Source of the DNA: CAYMSF01 sp964542255
Lineage (GTDB): Bacteria > Verrucomicrobiota > Lentisphaeria > Victivallales > Victivallaceae
NCBI GenBank assembly: GCA_964542255.1
Contig: CAZITV010000066.1
Location: 1-11,368 of the forward strand
Direction of reading: 5' to 3'
Length of the DNA: 11,368 bases
Shown: piece after piece, positions 1-6,219 of the stretch
Layout of the letters: each line of letters opens with the position of its first letter
Numbering within the stretch: the first letter of the stretch is position 1
Position numbers and translations under genes: made by a program
Notes under the pieces: generated by a model
Told to the model about the DNA's origin: nothing
The model's database searches: none
What the model saw: only the letters and a program-made list of their open reading frames with translations

Positions 1-49
1 CATGTTTCAAAACTTCGAATAGTCCAGTTTTTTTCACCTTTACAGAATG

Positions 50-98
50 TTAATACCAAATTCGGTCAGATTGATAGATTTTCGATTAATCTTTAGGA
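50..98 (+). repeat. Possible dispersed repeat, left copy
   Basis: TTAATACCAA (50-59) is followed by a CG-G-TCAG word, then ATAGA, then TTAGGA (93-98). The same words in the same order appear at 11290-11332, where CG-A-TCAG replaces CG-G-TCAG. The distance from the first word to TTAGGA is 43 bases here and 37 in the other copy. The match is imperfect and short, so it could be chance in AT-rich DNA. Confidence 0.3.
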
Positions 99-170
99 GA
101 TGTCAATAAATAAACTTGACAAGTCTCGCGAAACATTCCGAAGAGATTTTGGGAATTGCCAAAGAGTACT

Positions 171-188
171 GCAAGCATCCCTGCTTGC
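171..188. repeat. Short perfect inverted repeat (hairpin)
   Basis: GCAAGC (171-176) and GCTTGC (183-188) are perfect reverse complements around a 6-base loop, ATCCCT. There is no T-tract on either side that would make it a convincing terminator. It lies just upstream of the GC-rich patch and may be part of the same intergenic element. Confidence 0.4.
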
Positions 189-524
189 TTGTCAGGCTGG
201 AAGTTTACCCCCGCCGGAGGCGGCGCCAAAGGCGACCATGGCTTGAGGTACTTTAAATACCGGCAAACACAAAGGCATTCGGGAGAAGCGTGAAGATGTA
301 AAGGTTATTTCTTTGCGGCTCCTTAACACCGATTTTTGCCATAAATCCTTCAGTTGCTGTTCCGGCAAGCGCTCAATAGAGATTTTAAAACTTACATCAC
401 TTTTAATTGTAATCAGTTTTAAGAAGAAAAGGTACTGGTCAATTTTTGTTAATGCGCCCTGCAATTAGGATTTGTTGTAGAAACGGCAATTGAACACCAT
501 TGCATGACTTGAATTGTTTTTTGA

Positions 525-1107
525 CTACGGTGCCTTATAGCTTTCGCCGCCCAAAGCTTTCCATTCGCGGTATGTCAGCCATGCGCCACAGGCCGCGCAA
601 AAGTAAAAAACAGCCGGCCACACATAGATATAGCGGTAATCCTTGACCCAGTCAAAGAACAATCCGCACACCGGCCCCATGGCTGCGCCGGCGATTGAAG
701 CCGTCATTCCGCCTGCTGAACCGCACTGTCCGTAACGATCCCGCGGATAAAGGTCAATCTGCCATTTAACCACCGCCAGTGAAGCCATTATTGTTGGCAC
801 GCTTATCAAAAAGTGTCCAGTAATCATGGACGCAAAAGAAGCCTGCAATAAGAAACAGCGCGGCGGCAAACCAGGAGGAAATCAGCGACTTGTTGCAGCC
901 GAAACGGTCAACCAGAATCACCATCGGATAGGTCAGGAAAACACAGGCCATGCCGACATAGGCGGCTAGTTTTCCAATTTGATCAAGTGACAGACCAAGC
1001 TGGTCACGTCTGAAAAATACGCCGAATACATTGGCGGCACCGGCGCAGATGCTCAAGGCGTAAGCTGCGAAGATAAGCAGGTAAATCCGATGTCCAAAAC
1101 ACTCCAC
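525..1107 (-). pseudogene. MFS transporter remnant, C-terminal half, frameshifted
   Basis: Two overlapping minus-strand frames together encode the last six helices of a major facilitator superfamily transporter. The first (1107 downwards) gives TM7 (about IYLLIFAAYALSICAG), TM8 ending in the cytoplasmic signature VDRFG, and TM9. The second (ending with TAG at 525-527) gives TM10 with the segment YPRDRYGQ, TM11 and TM12. Removing one base from the five-T run (plus-strand A run, 808-812) joins the frames smoothly through W-T-L-L-I-S-V-P, so I see a single-base insertion. The N-terminal six helices are absent: the frame stays open only to a stop at 1189-1191, has no ATG, and the tRNA follows. 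A full protein would be about 450-500 residues and about 193 remain. The segment looks more GC-rich than the genes to the right. The style suggests a sugar- or glycoside-type carrier, but the substrate is unknown. If the extra base is a sequencing error, the gene is still truncated. Confidence 0.8.
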
Positions 1108-1246
1108 CGCATAAAGCGGTAATGTTAGAACTCGGACTCTTTGAGGGGGCAGTTCTGTGTCTTGGAATTTTGTTTGCAGACTGACATTTTAACAGCTACT
1201 ATTAAAATATTATAATAGGTGCTAAAATATGCTACTAATGGCAAAT

Positions 1247-1266
1247 ATGCAAAATTTATTTTGCAT
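1247..1266 (-). terminator. Perfect 8-bp hairpin downstream of tRNA-Arg
   Basis: ATGCAAAA (1247-1254) and TTTTGCAT (1259-1266) are perfect reverse complements with a 4-base loop. The hairpin lies 16 bases past the tRNA CCA end in the direction of tRNA transcription, so it may act as its terminator or in 3' processing. The stem is AT-rich and the tract after it on the minus strand is not strongly T-rich. On the plus strand it is followed by GTTTTTT, but no plus-strand gene lies upstream. A further AT-rich imperfect palindrome sits at 1199-1218. Confidence 0.3.
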
Positions 1267-1281
1267 GTTTTTTGCATAAAA

Positions 1282-1358
1282 TGGTACGCCCGAAGGGATT
1301 TGAACCCATGACCTTCTGCTCCGGAGGCAGACGCTCTATCCAGCTGAGCTACGGGCGC
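1282..1358 (-). tRNA. tRNA-Arg, anticodon CCG
   Basis: The minus strand folds as a full cloverleaf of 77 bases including an encoded CCA (1284-1282). The acceptor stem is GCGCCCG with CGGGCGU, giving a G1-U72 wobble and six Watson-Crick pairs, with discriminator A. The D stem is GCUC/GAGC. The anticodon stem is UCUGC/GCAGA around loop CUCCGGA, so the anticodon is CCG, reading the arginine codon CGG. The T loop is UUCAAAU on the stem AUGGG/CCCUU, with one U-U mismatch (positions 50-64). The overall sequence closely resembles bacterial tRNA-Arg(CCG). No intron or second tRNA is nearby. Confidence 0.97.
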
Positions 1359-1374
1359 TTAATGCATGAGCATC

Positions 1375-1402
1375 AATATACAGTTTTATTTCTGATTTTA
1401 AA
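1375..1402 (-). promoter_or_regulatory. Candidate promoter for tRNA-Arg
   Basis: On the minus strand, TTTAAA (1402-1397, 4 of 6 matches to the -35 consensus) is separated by 16 bases from TATATT (1380-1375, 5 of 6 matches to the -10 consensus). The -10 box lies 16 bases before the tRNA 5' end. The region is AT-rich, so such matches arise easily. Confidence 0.3.
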
Positions 1403-1518
1403 GCGCTGAAGCTTAAAAACGGATTTAAATTTACACGAAACTTGAGTTATTGGTTTTATTATTATTTTTATTGATTATATTACTAGTGCCGATTTCAAAA
1501 GGTTTGACTGAAGTTTTG

Positions 1519-1553
1519 CAGCAGTGCTGCTGGGAATTTTCCCCGGCGGAAAA
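1519..1553 (+). repeat. Two tandem hairpins in the argH leader region
   Basis: The first hairpin pairs CAGCA (1519-1523) with TGCTG (1528-1532) over the loop GTGC. The second pairs TTTTCC (1537-1542) with GGAAAA (1548-1553) over CCGGC. A GGGAA word at 1532-1536 could instead pair with TTCCC at 1539-1543, though with too small a loop to be stable on its own. They lie upstream of the likely argH promoter, so I favour an intergenic repeat or a former terminator over an attenuator. Confidence 0.35.
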
Positions 1554-1588
1554 CATTAAGCTTGTGTTTATGCCTATGTATTGTAACG

Positions 1589-1616
1589 TTGGCTTATTGA
1601 ATAAACAATTTATAAC
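1589..1616 (+). promoter_or_regulatory. argH: Candidate argH promoter
   Basis: TTGGCT (1589-1594, 4 of 6 matches to -35) is followed after 16 bases by TATAAC (1611-1616, 5 of 6 matches to -10). This would give a leader of about 60 bases before the argH start. The strong AT bias here makes chance matches likely. No ARG-box operator is recognisable. Confidence 0.25.
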
Positions 1617-1684
1617 ATTTTATTAATAATTTTGATTATTAGTCGCTCTATTTTTAAATATTTTCATGATTTAAGGATAATTTT

Positions 1685-3055
1685 ATGGCATTATGGGGTG
1701 GTCGATTTAATGGTGATTCCAGTAAAGAACTAACAAATTTTTCTGAATCAGTCTCTTTTGATAAACGTCTTTATAAATATGATATCGCTGGAAGCAAGGC
1801 TCATAGCGCTATGCTAGCCGCCGCAGGAATTATTCCTCAGCAAACCGCAGCGCTGATTGCCACCGAGCTTAGCGCTATTCAAGCAAAAATTGACACCGGT
1901 GATTTTGCTTTTAAAGCAGAACTTGAAGATATTCATATGCATATTGAACAAGCTTTGATTGATAAGCTTGGCACTGAAGGCGCAAGAGTTCACACTGCAC
2001 GCAGCAGGAATGATCAAGTCGCCCTTGATATCCGTATGTATCTCATGGATGAAAATCAGACCATTGTTGCGATGCTGCAGGATATGCAGCGCGCTTTGGT
2101 CGGACAAGCTGATGCTAATGATCGTGTGATTATGCCGGGATTTACTCATATGCAACATGCACAGCCAGTGTTATTTGCGCACCACTTATTAGCCTATGTT
2201 GAAATGTTTCAACGTGATATTGAACGTTTAAAAGATTCTTATATACGTTTGAATGTTATGCCGTTAGGTTCAGGCGCTTTGGCTGGGACAACTTTGCCGA
2301 TTGACCGTGATATGGTTTGCAGGGAACTTGGTTTTGCTAAAATATCCGCAAATAGTATGGATGCGGTCGCTGACAGAGATTTTGCGTTGGAATTGCTTAG
2401 TGCGCTGGCAATTATTTCTATGCACATTTCCCGGTTGTCCGAAGATCTAATTTTATGGTGCTCACAAGAATTTAATTTTATTGAACTAGCTGATGCGTTC
2501 TGTACCGGATCAAGTTTAATGCCGCAGAAAAAAAATCCGGATATCGCTGAATTATCGCGTGGCAAGACTGGCAGAGTTTATGGCGCGCTAATGTCATTAC
2601 TTACAACCTGCAAAGGATTGCCGTTGACATATAACCGTGATATGCAGGAGGATAAAGAACAAATTTTTGATGCTGTTGACACAGTGAAAAAAATATTGCG
2701 GATTTATCCGGCTATGATTGCGACAATGACTATTAATGCAGAAAAAATGCTGCAAATGGCATCTGACCCTGCCTTGATGGCTACGGATTTAGCCGAAATG
2801 CTTGTTGAGCAAGGTGTGCCATTTCGTTCCGCGCATCATCAAATAGGCGCGTTTGTTAAATGGTGCAGAGATAATGGCAAATTACTCAACCAGGCTTCGC
2901 TTGATGAAATGAAATTAACCATTCCTTCAGCAACAACTGAATTCACATCAGCTTTTTCCCCGGCAATTAGTGTGGCAAAACGTGAAGTACCTGGTGGTAC
3001 AGGCTTTATGAGTGTCAGAACCAATATTGACAAATGGCTTGTTTCGCTCGGATAG
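1685..3055 (+). CDS. argH: Argininosuccinate lyase
   Basis: ArgH is a cytoplasmic homotetramer that cleaves argininosuccinate to arginine and fumarate, the last step of arginine synthesis. The 456-residue product has the usual length and the N-terminal start MALWGGRF typical of the family. Signatures of the fumarase/aspartase superfamily are all present: H103-T-A-R-S-R-N-D110 (substrate binding), T154-H-M-Q-H158 followed by AQP (region of the catalytic base), and G275-S-S-L-M-P-Q-K-K-N-P-D (the flexible loop with the catalytic serine). The start ATG is preceded by AAGGA seven bases upstream. No frameshift or missing key residue is seen. It appears to be transcribed alone or with the small membrane protein that follows after 35 bases; argG is not in the window. 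The nearby tRNA-Arg is on the opposite strand and its proximity is probably coincidence. Confidence 0.98.
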   Translation: MALWGGRFNGDSSKELTNFSESVSFDKRLYKYDIAGSKAHSAMLAAAGIIPQQTAALIATELSAIQAKIDTGDFAFKAELEDIHMHIEQALIDKLGTEGARVHTARSRNDQVALDIRMYLMDENQTIVAMLQDMQRALVGQADANDRVIMPGFTHMQHAQPVLFAHHLLAYVEMFQRDIERLKDSYIRLNVMPLGSGALAGTTLPIDRDMVCRELGFAKISANSMDAVADRDFALELLSALAIISMHISRLSEDLILWCSQEFNFIELADAFCTGSSLMPQKKNPDIAELSRGKTGRVYGALMSLLTTCKGLPLTYNRDMQEDKEQIFDAVDTVKKILRIYPAMIATMTINAEKMLQMASDPALMATDLAEMLVEQGVPFRSAHHQIGAFVKWCRDNGKLLNQASLDEMKLTIPSATTEFTSAFSPAISVAKREVPGGTGFMSVRTNIDKWLVSLG

Positions 3056-3075
3056 AGTTGTCCAAGCAATTTATC

Positions 3076-3080
3076 AAGGA
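3076..3080 (+). promoter_or_regulatory. Ribosome binding site deciding the start at 3091
   Basis: AAGGA lies 10 bases before ATG 3091. The longer in-frame start at 3034 lies inside argH and would add residues that merely translate the argH 3' end in another frame, so 3091 is preferred. Confidence 0.5.
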
Positions 3081-3090
3081 TTTTTTAACT

Positions 3091-3360
3091 ATGGACGAGA
3101 ATGATATTGATTTAGATAAAATCAAAATTACTGTTATTCCTGATTATCCGGACTGGAAACGTGGGCTAAAATTTGGTTTGTTCTGTGGTATTCCGTTGTC
3201 GTTATCAGGGTTTATTATTCCAGTATCTTCAAACATTAATCAATCTGGTTTTCTGCATATATTTATTTCAAAGTTATTTTTTGTTGCAGTTATTTTTATC
3301 ATGATGTTTGTTTTTTTTGGTGCTATTGGAGCATTTCGTCCGCAAAAATATCGCAAATAA
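3091..3360 (+). CDS. Small two-helix membrane protein, function unknown
   Basis: I do not recognise this 89-residue protein. It begins with an acidic segment (MDENDIDLDKIK), followed by a short polar stretch ending DYPDWKRG. Two hydrophobic segments come next, about residues 27-44 (GLFCGIPLSLSGFIIPVS) and 60-81 (rich in F, V, I and M). A basic tail, RPQKYRK, closes it. By the positive-inside rule both ends would be cytoplasmic. Spacing of 35 bases after argH and a modest ribosome binding site suggest co-transcription with argH, but no functional link to arginine synthesis is evident. A small protein of this type could be a genuine gene or a lineage-specific orphan. Confidence 0.6.
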   Translation: MDENDIDLDKIKITVIPDYPDWKRGLKFGLFCGIPLSLSGFIIPVSSNINQSGFLHIFISKLFFVAVIFIMMFVFFGAIGAFRPQKYRK

Positions 3361-3407
3361 ATAAAGCTATTGCAAAGCCAATATCATAATTGAAGATACT
3401 TGCGAGA

Positions 3408-3442
3408 ATTAATTGTGGTGCAGCACACGATGTGCAATTAAT
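3408..3442 (+). promoter_or_regulatory. Inverted repeat upstream of the helicase, with GTGC-N10-GTGCAATT
   Basis: ATTAATTG (3408-3415) and CAATTAAT (3435-3442) are perfect reverse complements. Inside them lies a second palindrome, GCACA-CGA-TGTGC (3423-3435). The word GTGC (3418-3421) followed 10 bases later by GTGCAATT (3432-3439) recurs with the same spacing at 6167-6188. It could be an operator for the helicase-nuclease pair, a weak terminator for the argH unit, or a dispersed repeat. No T-tract follows, which speaks against a terminator. Confidence 0.4.
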
Positions 3443-3491
3443 GTCAAGTTTTGGCGTTACCCCATAATAAACCAAATTAGAACTTCATTTC

Positions 3492-3519
3492 TTGCAGCTA
3501 AAATGCAATTTAGTATAAA
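3492..3519 (+). promoter_or_regulatory. Weak candidate promoter of the helicase-nuclease pair
   Basis: TATAAA (3514-3519) resembles a -10 box (5 of 6). TTGCAG (3492-3497), 16 bases upstream, matches -35 at only 3 of 6 positions. The helicase also lacks a strong ribosome binding site: AAGG at 3522-3525 is 13 bases from the start, and a purine stretch AAGAA (3529-3533) is 5 bases away. Confidence 0.2.
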
Positions 3520-3538
3520 TTAAGGTTTAAGAATATAT

Positions 3539-4945
3539 ATGTCATTATTGCCGATAACCTTGAAATTTACTCAAGGAACGTTGTTACTTCAAGGAACACC
3601 AGAACAGCTTGCCGCGGTGAGTGAATTAATAATCTATGATAGTCGCGTCATGCAGTATCGCGCTGCAGCTCATAAATATGCAGCAATTGTTTTAACAATG
3701 TATCAAAATAGAATCCATTTTATTGATCAGGCTAAAAAGTTTTCCCCACTCAGTTTAAATTTAAAAAATCCATTCAATCCGCGTCAACATCAACTTGATG
3801 CATTGAGTAACTGGATAAACGCTGCGGGGAGGGCGATGATTGTTATGCCAACAGGTTCTGGTAAAACATATTTTGCCGCTATGGCATTGAATCATATTAA
3901 GCGTCCAGCATTAATAGTTGTTCCCACTATTGATTTGATGCATCAATGGGTAACAGTCCTTGAACGGTTTTTTGACTGTGAGGTTGGAATGCTTGGCGGA
4001 GGTGAAAGAAACATTTGCCCAATTACCGTGTCAACGTATGATTCGGCGGTAATAAATATGGAATTTATTGGTAATTTATTCGGGCTGGTCGTTTTTGATG
4101 AATGTCATCATTTACCTGGGGCCATTAACCGGACAGCAGCTTCAATGTGCATCGCGCCATACCGTCTTGGATTAACTGCAACTCCTGAATGCAGTGACGA
4201 AAGTTATTTATTGCTGAATGAGTTGATTGGACCTATTGCATATCAGATTCACATTGATGAGTTAGAGGGTTCGGTCTTATCGCCATACATAACCCGCAGA
4301 ATTCAGATAAAACTAGAAAGCGATGAAGCCGTAGAATACGAATCTAATCGCGCTATTTATACAGATTTTTTGCGTCGCCATAATTTATCATTCGTCAACA
4401 AAAATGATTGGTCGAGATTTTTAGGGCTTAGTGTTCGTGAGCCAGATGGCAGAGCAGCGCTTGATGCGTATTTGAAGCAACGCAGTTTGGCGCGCGCAGG
4501 AAAAAGTAAATTTAAAAAAGTTTGGGAGTTATTACGTAAACATTCACGTGAGCGCATTATCATATTTACTGCTGATAATCATACTGCATATCAACTTGGA
4601 CAAAAATTTCTTTTGCCTGTATTGACACATCACACCCGCGCTATTGAACGAAAATTATTTCTGGATAAATTCCGTTCCGGCGAATATCCAGTTTTAGTAA
4701 CCAGTAAAGTGCTTAACGAAGGTGTTGATGTTCCTGAAGCTGGTATCGGCATAGTTGTTTCTGGTAGCGGCAGTATTCGTGAACATGTGCAGCGGTTAGG
4801 ACGAATACTGCGTGCCGGGGTTGGCAAAAAGGCCATTTTGTACGAATTGGTCACAGAGAGTACCGCGGAAGTCTATGTTAGTAAAAGGCGGCGCGAACAC
4901 CGTGCATATCAAAGTAATAAAAAATTCTGTCGGGAAATAAATTGA
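3539..4945 (+). CDS. XPB/Rad25-type superfamily 2 DNA helicase
   Basis: This 468-residue protein matches the layout of archaeal and bacterial XPB, a 3'-5' DNA translocase of nucleotide excision repair. Residues 1 to about 85 form the likely damage-recognition-like N-terminal domain. The first RecA domain follows with a PRQHQLDAL entry motif, Walker A P104-TGSGKT110, motif Ia (VVPTIDLMHQW), motif II D187-E-C-H-H and motif III G211-L-T-A-T-P. A helical insert at about 266-330, where XPB has its thumb, precedes the second RecA domain with motif IV (R339-IIIFT), motif V (N393-EGVDVP) and motif VI Q418-RLGRILR. Oddly, the RED motif that normally follows motif III is C218-S-D220, so the arginine and glutamate are missing. 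A Bax1-type nuclease gene begins on the base after the stop codon, which supports the XPB assignment over a generic DEAD/DEAH helicase. No symbol is assigned because bacterial naming is not settled. Confidence 0.92.
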   Translation: MSLLPITLKFTQGTLLLQGTPEQLAAVSELIIYDSRVMQYRAAAHKYAAIVLTMYQNRIHFIDQAKKFSPLSLNLKNPFNPRQHQLDALSNWINAAGRAMIVMPTGSGKTYFAAMALNHIKRPALIVVPTIDLMHQWVTVLERFFDCEVGMLGGGERNICPITVSTYDSAVINMEFIGNLFGLVVFDECHHLPGAINRTAASMCIAPYRLGLTATPECSDESYLLLNELIGPIAYQIHIDELEGSVLSPYITRRIQIKLESDEAVEYESNRAIYTDFLRRHNLSFVNKNDWSRFLGLSVREPDGRAALDAYLKQRSLARAGKSKFKKVWELLRKHSRERIIIFTADNHTAYQLGQKFLLPVLTHHTRAIERKLFLDKFRSGEYPVLVTSKVLNEGVDVPEAGIGIVVSGSGSIREHVQRLGRILRAGVGKKAILYELVTESTAEVYVSKRRREHRAYQSNKKFCREIN

Positions 4946-6163
4946 ATGCTAACTAAAGATATGGTTAAATTTAGTCGTCGCGGTGAGTACATCCGACCAT
5001 TTATAATTTCTGTTGACGATGAGGAATCTTTAAAAATAGCGGCAGAGATGCTCTCGATTTATTGTTTAATTGAAGGTCAACCGGCACCAACACGGGGAGA
5101 AATTGCGCAACTGGCTGAACCTATAATTAACGACGCTAATGATATAAAAGTTGCGAAAGGGCTGCAAAAAATAATTTTAGACAATTGTGAATTTGCAATT
5201 CCTCGTGATTTTGATTATGCGACGGCACGGCATGAAATTTTCACTGCCACCGCTGGACTGCTTAAATCTGGAAGCCGTAACGATCCAGATGAATTTTGTA
5301 GTAATATGCGGCAGTTATTGCCACAATATGAAGCATTAATAAGTTCCGGCATCTATACCGATTTGCCTGAAAATGAGTCGCTGATTAAAGTTAAACAGAT
5401 TTTTCCGAAAGAGCTGCTGGAGCGTTATAATTGCGCTCAAGTTCAGTCATTGCTACTTCGTAGTAAGCAATTTACATTGTGTTTGTCCGATGTTTCTCCG
5501 GTTGAATTGCGGCGAACATTTAAATATTTAAAATTCTTTCGTTTGCTGGCTGATATTTATCAATTACCGCCGGATAAAATTGAAATAATTATTAGTGGCC
5601 CAGCCACAATACTTGAAAACACTAAAAAATATGGACTGCAGTTGGCAACATTTTTTCCAGCGGTGTGTCTTTTAAAAAAATGGTCAGTTAAAGCTGATAT
5701 AGAATATAATGGAAGAATTTATAAACTGCGGATTAATCAGGAGAGTAAACTTAACAGTCATTATCATAATTTTAGTGCGTACATTCCTGAAGAAATAACA
5801 ATATTTCACCGCCTTTTCAGAGATAAAAAACTCTCTTGGGAAATTGTTGGCGAAACTCCGTGTTTTCACGCTGATAATAACGAGGTTATTTTTCCTGACT
5901 TAAGCTTCAAACACATTTCAGGAACAATAATTCATCTTGAATTATTCCATCGCTGGCATGCAGGCGCACTCATCAAGCGTCTCGATTTCTGCACGGCGAA
6001 TCAGAACATTCCGTTATTGCTTGGGGTTGATAACGCTCTAATTAAAAATCCAGAAACAAAACAATTATTAGATGATAATTGTTATTTTGCCAAAAAAGGT
6101 TTTTATTTCAGGGATTTTCCAAACATTGAACGCATTTGTAAATTACTGGATACAATGATATAA
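4946..6163 (+). CDS. DUF790 (Bax1-type) nuclease, XPB partner
   Basis: The 405-residue product resembles Bax1 (binds archaeal XPB 1), an endonuclease that forms a heterodimer with XPB and cuts damaged or bubble DNA. The start MLTKDMVKFSRRGEYIRP fits the family's opening. At about 173-230 lies the segment equivalent to the Cas2-like domain, ending in the diagnostic G218-P-A-T-I-L-E-N-T-K-K-Y-G230. The nuclease-like region follows: P317-D318, then E332 in HLELFHRW, with K344 further on, in the manner of a PD-(D/E)xK fold with a displaced lysine. The family's remaining segment (LLGVDNALIKN) is near the C-terminus. Its ATG directly abuts the helicase stop codon (TGA-ATG), so translation is probably coupled and the two proteins are probably made together. 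The Shine-Dalgarno sequence is weak (GGGAAA). An internal ATG at residue 6 is a less likely start. The assignment rests on motif recognition; no search was run. Confidence 0.85.
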   Translation: MLTKDMVKFSRRGEYIRPFIISVDDEESLKIAAEMLSIYCLIEGQPAPTRGEIAQLAEPIINDANDIKVAKGLQKIILDNCEFAIPRDFDYATARHEIFTATAGLLKSGSRNDPDEFCSNMRQLLPQYEALISSGIYTDLPENESLIKVKQIFPKELLERYNCAQVQSLLLRSKQFTLCLSDVSPVELRRTFKYLKFFRLLADIYQLPPDKIEIIISGPATILENTKKYGLQLATFFPAVCLLKKWSVKADIEYNGRIYKLRINQESKLNSHYHNFSAYIPEEITIFHRLFRDKKLSWEIVGETPCFHADNNEVIFPDLSFKHISGTIIHLELFHRWHAGALIKRLDFCTANQNIPLLLGVDNALIKNPETKQLLDDNCYFAKKGFYFRDFPNIERICKLLDTMI

Positions 6164-6166
6164 TCT

Positions 6167-6188
6167 GTGCCACATGTAGTGTGCAATT
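6167..6188 (+). repeat. Second GTGC-N10-GTGCAATT motif
   Basis: GTGC (6167-6170), 10 bases, then GTGCAATT (6181-6188): the same arrangement as at 3418-3439. Here the inner palindrome is imperfect (GCCACA against TGTGC). It begins four bases after the nuclease stop codon and lies in the 56-base gap before the propeller gene. It may be a regulatory site for the downstream unit or a copy of a dispersed repeat. Confidence 0.4.
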
Positions 6189-6206
6189 TCAAATCAGTTA
6201 AAATTT

Positions 6207-6210
6207 AGGG
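6207..6210 (+). promoter_or_regulatory. Ribosome binding site deciding the start at 6220
   Basis: AGGG lies 9 bases before ATG 6220. The in-frame GTG at 6214 would be only 3 bases from it, too close for efficient initiation, so ATG 6220 is preferred. Confidence 0.5.
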
Positions 6211-6219
6211 TCAGTGTTA

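Larger units (their letters stand above)
1..524. other. Gene-free stretch, likely intergenic
   Basis: I find no gene I can support here. The sequence is mostly AT-rich but has an abrupt GC-rich patch at about 208-240 (a CCGCC/GGCGG inverted pair, then GGCGCC). A minus-strand open frame at 192-464 starts with TTG, has no clear ribosome binding site and ends in a low-complexity Ala/Gly/Ser tail translated from the GC-rich patch, so I do not call it. Positions 50-98 share short words, in order, with the last 80 bases of the window. The patchwork composition and the hairpin at 171-188 would fit a dispersed intergenic repeat, which is an inference. Confidence 0.5.
1359..1684. other. Divergent intergenic region between tRNA-Arg and argH
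   Basis: This AT-rich stretch of 326 bases has no supportable gene. It separates the leftward tRNA from rightward argH and so must hold both promoters. It contains two adjacent hairpins (1519-1553), a candidate argH promoter (1589-1616) and the argH ribosome binding site AAGGA (1673-1677). Confidence 0.6.

Noticed and set aside
116..150. Perfect TTGACA at 116-121 as a -35 box
   Set aside because: No -10-like hexamer lies 15-19 bases downstream, and no gene follows on that strand.
192..464. Minus-strand open frame of 90 codons
   Set aside because: It starts with TTG without a ribosome binding site, has no recognisable domain, and its tail is a translation of the GC-rich patch. It looks like a chance frame in an intergenic block.
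1359..1684. T-box or arginine-sensing leader for argH
   Set aside because: I see no T-box specifier or antiterminator sequence, no ARG-box palindrome and no leader peptide rich in arginine codons.
1814..2158. Minus-strand open frame inside argH
   Set aside because: It is fully contained in argH, whose frame carries conserved catalytic motifs across the same bases.
3034..3090. Earlier ATG for the small membrane protein, overlapping argH
   Set aside because: The added residues only translate the end of argH in another frame, and the ribosome binding site favours ATG 3091.
3361..3538. Rho-independent terminator after the small membrane protein
   Set aside because: The inverted repeat at 3408-3442 is not followed by a T-tract and its outer stem is AT-only apart from one pair, so a regulatory or repeat role is at least as likely.
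6214..6219. GTG start for the propeller protein
   Set aside because: It is too close to the AGGG ribosome binding site; ATG 6220 has better spacing and still gives a full signal peptide.
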